Source: JAHELQ01 sp965603365 (GTDB lineage: Bacteria > Acidobacteriota > Aminicenantia > UBA2199). Taken from it: a stretch of 27,300 nucleotides of DNA. Where the stretch lies: assembly GCA_965603365.1 (NCBI GenBank), contig CBFDCR010000068.1, positions 1 to 27,300 of the forward strand. The letters run 5' to 3'. A program made the translations under genes and the position numbers. The notes under the pieces were generated by a model. The model had not been told where the DNA came from. It did no database searches and saw only the letters and a list, made by a program, of their open reading frames with translations. Shown in pieces: positions 23,493 to 27,300 of the stretch. Numbering within the stretch: the first letter of the stretch is position 1; the number at the start of each line of letters is the position of its first letter.

Positions 23493-24334
23493 CACGCGCC
23501 TCCTTTCTTTTTTTTGTAGACAAATTGGATGATATTGAGAATGATGAAAGATACCACTGCCAACAGCAGGGCTGCCGAGAAGGCACCGGCATAGTTAAAA
23601 TCGGTAAACTGATCATGAATATGCAGCGTAGCGGTCTGGGTCTTATGAATAATGCTGCCGCTCACCACCAACACGGCCCCGAATTCTCCAATAGAGCGGG
23701 CGATGGTTAAAGTGATCCCATAGGCCAACCCCCACTTAATGGAAGGCAGGGTCACCCGCCAGAAGGTCTGCCAGCCTGAAGCCCCCAGGGTAGAAGCACT
23801 TTCTTCCTGTTCCTTGCCGAATTCCCGCAGCACGGGTACAACTTCCCGGACCACAAAGGGAAGTGTTACAAACAAGGTGGCGATCATCATACCCGGTAGG
23901 GCATAGATGATTTTAACGTTTATGCTCTCAAACCAACTGCCGATCCAGCCTTTGGGACCAAACAAAATAATAAACATGAATCCCGCCACCACCGGTGAAA
24001 CGGCAAAGGGCAGGTCCACCAGACTCTCCAGAACAAGCTTACCTTTAAAATTTTGCTTGACCAGGACAACGGCCAGGATGGTTCCCAATACGGTATCAAT
24101 GACCACAGTCGAAACGGTAATTAACAGGGTCAGCCAGAAGGCATGGCGAGCGGCAGGGGTCGCCAAGGTAGAGAGAAAAATCTGGATACCGTTTTGTACC
24201 GTTTCCCTGACAATGCCGTAGAGGGGGAAAAGTACCAGAATGGCGAACCACAGGATAACGAAGGCCAGAAGCAGCCACTTGCCGATCTCTTTTTTATGAT
24301 GTTTCACCTCCAGAAATCCGTTTTTAGCGGTCAT
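23492..24334 (-). CDS. cysW: Sulfate ABC transporter permease CysW
   Basis: 280 residues with about six membrane spans, from WLLLAFVILWFAILVLFPLYGIV to VSFIILNIIQFVYKKKK. The permease EAA-loop is visible as EESASTLGASGWQTFWRVTLPSI, and FAVSPVVAGFMFIILFGPKGWIG is typical of CysW. It pairs with CysT to form the channel and couples to CysA through the EAA loop. Starts 11 bases inside the end of cysT and overlaps cysA at its stop, so it is translationally coupled on both sides. Confidence 0.93.
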   Translation of the reverse strand: MTAKNGFLEVKHHKKEIGKWLLLAFVILWFAILVLFPLYGIVRETVQNGIQIFLSTLATPAARHAFWLTLLITVSTVVIDTVLGTILAVVLVKQNFKGKLVLESLVDLPFAVSPVVAGFMFIILFGPKGWIGSWFESINVKIIYALPGMMIATLFVTLPFVVREVVPVLREFGKEQEESASTLGASGWQTFWRVTLPSIKWGLAYGITLTIARSIGEFGAVLVVSGSIIHKTQTATLHIHDQFTDFNYAGAFSAALLLAVVSFIILNIIQFVYKKKKGGA

Positions 24335-25151
24335 GCCTCTTACTCCACCGCTGCAATAGGTTTAAGATAAGTAAAATCACAAACGAACTCAAAAGCAACA
24401 CAACGGAAATCCCCAGGGCGCCCTGGACATTGGCACTCTCGATCTCTCCATACACATAGACCGAAGCCACCTGGGTCTTCAGCGGTATATTCCCGGCCAC
24501 AATGACAATGGAGCCGAACTCTCCCAGTGCCCGACTGAAGGAGAGTGCGGCTCCTGTCAAAATGGAGGGTAATATGATGGGCAAAACCACACGAAAAAAA
24601 ATAGTAAATTTAGATGCCCCCAGGGTACGGGCTGCTTCTTCCATATCCGGGTCCATTTCCATGAGTACCGGCTGTATCGCCCGAACCACAAAGGGAAAGG
24701 TGACAAATAAAAGAGCCAGGATGATTCCCGGCTTATTATAAATAATTTCAATGCCGTTTTTTTCCAGGAAGCTGCCGACCACACTGTTCGGACCATACAA
24801 AGCAACCAGCATCATGCCGGTCACTACGGTGGGGATGGCGAAGGGAATGTCGATGAGGGCATTCATCATATTTTTTAAGGGAAACCGGTAGCGAATCAGT
24901 ACCCAGGCTGTGGCTGTTCCGGTAACGATGTTGATCAACACCATGATAAAGGCCACTGTAAAAGTTAGTTTCAAGGCAAACAACGCCTGCGGCAAGGCGA
25001 TCTGTTTTAAGAGGTTGGCCAATCCACCCTTAAATGCTTCGCCGGTGATGGCGATAACGGGTAGTACGATCAACAAGCCGATATAGAAAAGAGAGAACCC
25101 CCTTAGGGCCAACTGGGCGTTGCCCATCGATAAGGAAGGATTACTTTTCAT
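24324..25151 (-). CDS. cysT: Sulfate ABC transporter permease CysT (CysU)
   Basis: 275 residues with six hydrophobic segments, beginning GFSLFYIGLLIVLPVIAI. The EAA loop reads EEAARTLGASKFTIFFRVVLPIILPSI, and FAIPTVVTGMMLVALYGPNSVVG and SRALGEFGSIVIVAGNIPLKTQVA are characteristic of CysT. The frame stays open to 25277, but those 42 extra residues overlap the end of sbp and look nothing like CysT. The ATG at 25151, 11 bases inside sbp, gives the normal length. Confidence 0.93.
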   Translation of the reverse strand: MKSNPSLSMGNAQLALRGFSLFYIGLLIVLPVIAITGEAFKGGLANLLKQIALPQALFALKLTFTVAFIMVLINIVTGTATAWVLIRYRFPLKNMMNALIDIPFAIPTVVTGMMLVALYGPNSVVGSFLEKNGIEIIYNKPGIILALLFVTFPFVVRAIQPVLMEMDPDMEEAARTLGASKFTIFFRVVLPIILPSILTGAALSFSRALGEFGSIVIVAGNIPLKTQVASVYVYGEIESANVQGALGISVVLLLSSFVILLILNLLQRWSKRHDR

Positions 25152-26181
25152 TAGCCATTTCCAGGAAGACCTGGGACCAGATCCCCTCGACGCTGTAAAT
25201 TTCTTTGTATACCCGATCCCAGCCGCCCATATAGGATATATCGAACAGCATTTTCGGTACCGGGAATTTGTAGACAAATTCTTTTAATACACCTTCATCC
25301 ACCGGCCGAAACCCAAAGCTGGCAAAACTACGCTGGGCTTCCTTTGTTAACGCGAATTGAACAAAGGCCTCCGCCACCTCCCGGTTCCCATGCTTATCGA
25401 CATTCTGGTCGATCACGGCAATGGGATTTTCAATCAAGATGGTGGCTTCCGGGATGATGAAAGGGAAATCCTTCCCTTGCTTCTGCCTTAAAAGAGCCTC
25501 ATTCTCGTAGGTCAGCAATACATCACCGATGCCGTTTTCATAAGTAGTGACCGAGGCCCGACCCGATTTATCCATGACTTTGACCCGTTTTTGGACCCTT
25601 TTTAACCGGTTCCGGGCTGCAGCAAAATCCTTTTTCCCGGTCATGGTTTCGCTCTCTTTTAAGGCCGAACCGTAAACGGCATTCACAAACCACATGGCAC
25701 CGCCGGAGGTCCTGGGACTGGGGTAGATGACCTCCACATCTTCCCGGGTCAGGTCCTGCCAATCCTTGATATTTTGGGGATTTCCCGGCCGATAGGCCAT
25801 CACCACCAACGAGCGGGTTACAAAGCCGTTGTACTTTTTGCTTTTCCAGTCGTGGGTGATCAGGCCGTTATCCACCAACCGCTGCACATCTTTTTCCAAC
25901 GACAGTGCGGCGATGTCGGCCTCAAAACCGGCAGCGATGGTGCGTGACTGTGCACCGGAGGCGATGTAGGACTCCTGAAAATCAACCTCCTGACCGGTCT
26001 TCTCCTTCCACATTTTTTTAAAGGCCGGTATGATCTCCTTCTGATAAGCATCTTTGGGGACCGTATAGGCGCCCAGGGTCAGGGTAACGGCACTTTTTTC
26101 GGCCGTCCTTTCACCATTTCCGGAGGAACAACTATAAAATATAAATGCCAATATACTCAAAGCTAAAATATTTTTTTTCAT
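25141..26181 (-). CDS. sbp: Sulfate-binding lipoprotein (Sbp/CysP type)
   Basis: 346 residues. A lipoprotein signal (MKKNILALSILAFIFYSCSS, Cys at position 18) anchors it to a membrane. The mature part shows the family pattern: ADIAALSLEKDVQRLVDNGLI, KDWQDLTREDVEVIYPSPRTSGGAMW, VLLTYENEALL and NPIAVIDQNVDKHG. These build the sulfate/thiosulfate pocket of Sbp-like proteins; anion selectivity within the family cannot be read off. AGGAGG six bases before the ATG gives a strong start. It lies 12 bases after the outer-membrane protein gene and overlaps cysT by 11, in one operon. Confidence 0.93.
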   Translation of the reverse strand: MKKNILALSILAFIFYSCSSGNGERTAEKSAVTLTLGAYTVPKDAYQKEIIPAFKKMWKEKTGQEVDFQESYIASGAQSRTIAAGFEADIAALSLEKDVQRLVDNGLITHDWKSKKYNGFVTRSLVVMAYRPGNPQNIKDWQDLTREDVEVIYPSPRTSGGAMWFVNAVYGSALKESETMTGKKDFAAARNRLKRVQKRVKVMDKSGRASVTTYENGIGDVLLTYENEALLRQKQGKDFPFIIPEATILIENPIAVIDQNVDKHGNREVAEAFVQFALTKEAQRSFASFGFRPVDEGVLKEFVYKFPVPKMLFDISYMGGWDRVYKEIYSVEGIWSQVFLEMANEK

Positions 26182-26193
26182 CTCATGCCTCCT

Positions 26194-26862
26194 TTAAAAT
26201 TTCAATTGAAAGCCGGAATTCAGGATATGAAGAGTCTCTTTATCCTTCGTGCTCTGGCGAATATAGCTCAGCAAAAAGCCGATGTGTTCACCTAACGGAA
26301 AAACGGTTCCCAGGTAAAAACGAAAGCGGTTGATTTCATCCTTCAGGGTATCGCCAAAGGGTTCAATGGCGATAAAAGGGTTTAACGCCAACTTTCCGAT
26401 TTTACATTTGCCCCGAAGACGCAGTCTCAAGCGGAAGCGCAGATGATTCTCGACTCGACTTTCCCTAAAGTTTCGAATCTCGGTTCTGACCCGGGCATCA
26501 AATGTGAACTTTTGTCCCAGTTTCTTCCTCCAATTCACATCAATCATGAACCGATTTTCCTTCAGCATATAAGAAGCCTTTTCCTCATTTTGCCTTCGGT
26601 AGAGGAGGGAAATACTGAGGTTTTTAAAAAGCGAAATGTCCAATCCTCCCTCCCAGTTGGTAAGGTAAGGGACCATGAAGGTCAATTCATTGTGCCGAAT
26701 TTCCTGGGAAAATTTCGCCTTTATTCGGGAACTGATGGATAAATCGAGGGTATTCTTGAACCAACTCTGCTCATCGGCCAAAACGGATTGACCTAAGACC
26801 AGAATAAAAATAAAAATCACCAGCAAACCGCTCTTTTGAGAATCTTTTTCTACTACAATCAT
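26194..26862 (-). CDS. DUF2490-like outer-membrane beta-barrel protein
   Basis: 222 residues. A signal peptide (GLLVIFIFILVLGQSVLA) is followed by amphipathic strands: DLSISSRIKAKFSQEIRHN, ISLLYRRQNEEK, RFMIDVNWRKKLGQKFTFDARVRTEIR, RVENHLRFRLRLRLRGK, FRFYLGTVFPLG and a closing SGFQLKF ending in Phe, as in many outer-membrane barrels. This resembles the DUF2490 family. It is the first gene of the sulfate operon, 12 bases before sbp, so a role in letting sulfate or a sulfur compound across the outer membrane is plausible but unproven. The ATG at 26862 sits exactly at the predicted transcription start. Confidence 0.72.
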   Translation of the reverse strand: MIVVEKDSQKSGLLVIFIFILVLGQSVLADEQSWFKNTLDLSISSRIKAKFSQEIRHNELTFMVPYLTNWEGGLDISLFKNLSISLLYRRQNEEKASYMLKENRFMIDVNWRKKLGQKFTFDARVRTEIRNFRESRVENHLRFRLRLRLRGKCKIGKLALNPFIAIEPFGDTLKDEINRFRFYLGTVFPLGEHIGFLLSYIRQSTKDKETLHILNSGFQLKF

Positions 26863-26883
26863 ACTACAATTATACTACTACTT
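26851..26883. promoter_or_regulatory. Three 11-bp direct repeats over the sulfate operon promoter
   Basis: Plus-strand units: TACTACAATCA (26851-26861), TACTACAATTA (26862-26872), TACTACTACTT (26873-26883). The period is exactly 11 bp, close to one helical turn. The array covers the -10 box, the predicted start site and the first codons of the DUF2490-like gene, so a bound protein would block initiation. Confidence 0.5.
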
Positions 26884-26897
26884 TCAAAAAATTTCAA
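26869..26897 (-). promoter_or_regulatory. Promoter of the outer-membrane protein/sulfate operon
   Basis: Minus strand: TTGAAA (26892-26897), 17 bp, TATAAT (26869-26874). Predicted start 26862 coincides with the A of the ATG, giving a leaderless mRNA and no room for a riboswitch. Confidence 0.7.
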
Positions 26898-26985
26898 CAA
26901 AAAAAATATTTTAGCGATTTATTTAAGATCGGTATGGAGGGGTATTTGAATAATGCAGTGAGTGGAAGTCTATTATTTTAATAAA

Positions 26986-27198
26986 TTAAAAATAACCCAA
27001 ATTTTTCAACCGCTTACGTATGGCCTCGGTCTCCTCTTTGGATAATTCGGCGTTTTCCTCAAGGCCGGTGGACAACAAATCACGGAGTACATACACCACA
27101 AATTCGTTGACACTGCTAAAACCGCTGCCATCGATCACGGTTTTGAGTCTATCATACAAAGGCCGTGGTATCTTCAATGTAACCTTATCTCTCGACAT
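26986..27198 (-). CDS. Ribbon-helix-helix (CopG-like) small DNA-binding protein
   Basis: 70 residues. The opening DKVTLKIPRPLYDRLKTVI has the beta strand and first helix of ribbon-helix-helix proteins, and SSVNEFVVYVLRDLLS forms the second helix. An acidic tail (EENAELSKEETEAIRKRLKNLGYF) follows. Such proteins bind DNA as dimers, often on tandem repeats. It is directly upstream of the sulfate operon on the same strand, 123 bases away, and might regulate it. No metal or ligand site is obvious. Confidence 0.78.
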   Translation of the reverse strand: MSRDKVTLKIPRPLYDRLKTVIDGSGFSSVNEFVVYVLRDLLSTGLEENAELSKEETEAIRKRLKNLGYF

Positions 27199-27204
27199 AC
27201 CCCC

Positions 27205-27233
27205 ATTTTAAAAAGTTATTCACAAAATGTCAA
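27205..27233 (-). promoter_or_regulatory. Promoter of the ribbon-helix-helix gene
   Basis: Minus strand: a consensus TTGACA (27228-27233), 17 bp, TAAAAT (27205-27210). Predicted start 27198 is the first base of the ATG, so this mRNA should also be leaderless. Confidence 0.65.
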
Positions 27234-27300
27234 TATCAAGAATGGACCCCAAATTTCCCATCAACTTTTTGTTAGGGTTGTCTTGCCTGTTTTTCGATAG

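Noticed and set aside
25152..25277. 42-residue N-terminal extension of cysT
   Set aside because: It overlaps the sbp coding end, does not resemble CysT, and the ATG at 25151 gives the usual protein length.
26863..26985. Sulfur-responsive riboswitch upstream of the sulfate operon
   Set aside because: The predicted transcript starts at the ATG, so there is no 5' leader to fold.
1..27300. CRISPR array, rRNA, tRNA or an obvious prophage
   Set aside because: No regularly spaced repeats with unique spacers, no tRNA cloverleaf or rRNA core sequences, and no phage structural genes were seen by eye.

Overview
The window looks like a chromosomal segment of a diderm (Gram-negative-type) bacterium. The support is a DUF2490-like outer-membrane barrel, a lipoprotein binding protein, signal-peptide-bearing export proteins and a polyprenyl diphosphate synthase. 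The lineage is uncertain. Protein style (a sigma factor with a long linker, DUF4139 exported proteins, a TPR/LolA-like exported protein, a pinensin-like peptide leader) reminds me of Aminicenantes/Acidobacteriota-related or Bacteroidota-related uncultured phyla, but that is an impression, not a measurement. No rRNA, tRNA, CRISPR array or prophage was seen.

Layout. (1) 1-7403, plus strand: the end of an HU-like gene, a tandem UspA protein, then a tightly overlapping block dprA-topA-trmFO-xerC followed by a flippase-like membrane protein. The order dprA-topA-trmFO-xerC is the conserved block known from Bacillus; hslVU, which follows there, is absent here. (2) 7400-9819, minus strand: a polyprenyl diphosphate synthase, a CYTH-domain protein and a sugar-phosphate nucleotidyltransferase. 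(3) 9820-10299: an intergenic island holding a strong plus-strand promoter and a 58-residue gene with a pinensin-type leader, a Gly-Gly site and a three-Cys/three-Thr core. It is a candidate lanthipeptide (RiPP) precursor with no modification enzymes nearby. (4) 10300-14457: an exported TPR protein divergent from a sigma-70 family factor and its zinc-finger anti-sigma partner. (5) 14454-18713: a LysE-type exporter, two tandem DUF4139-like exported proteins, a small membrane-anchored protein and a groES without groEL. (6) 18723-20914, minus: gltX-rlmB. (7) 20915-22385: an intergenic stretch and an IS630-type transposase that has lost the middle of its catalytic domain. (8) 22386-27198, minus: a ribbon-helix-helix protein, a DUF2490-like outer-membrane protein and a full sulfate ABC importer (sbp-cysT-cysW-cysA).

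Two patterns cut across the genes. First, several operon-leading genes have a good sigma-70-type promoter whose -10 box ends only 5-9 bases before the ATG, so their mRNAs should be leaderless; internal and some other genes carry clear Shine-Dalgarno sequences. Second, the promoter and start codon of the sulfate operon lie inside three direct repeats spaced exactly 11 bp, a good operator candidate, just downstream of a gene for a ribbon-helix-helix DNA-binding protein.

The most interesting items are the orphan lanthipeptide-like precursor, the leaderless-promoter pattern and the 11-bp iterated operator.
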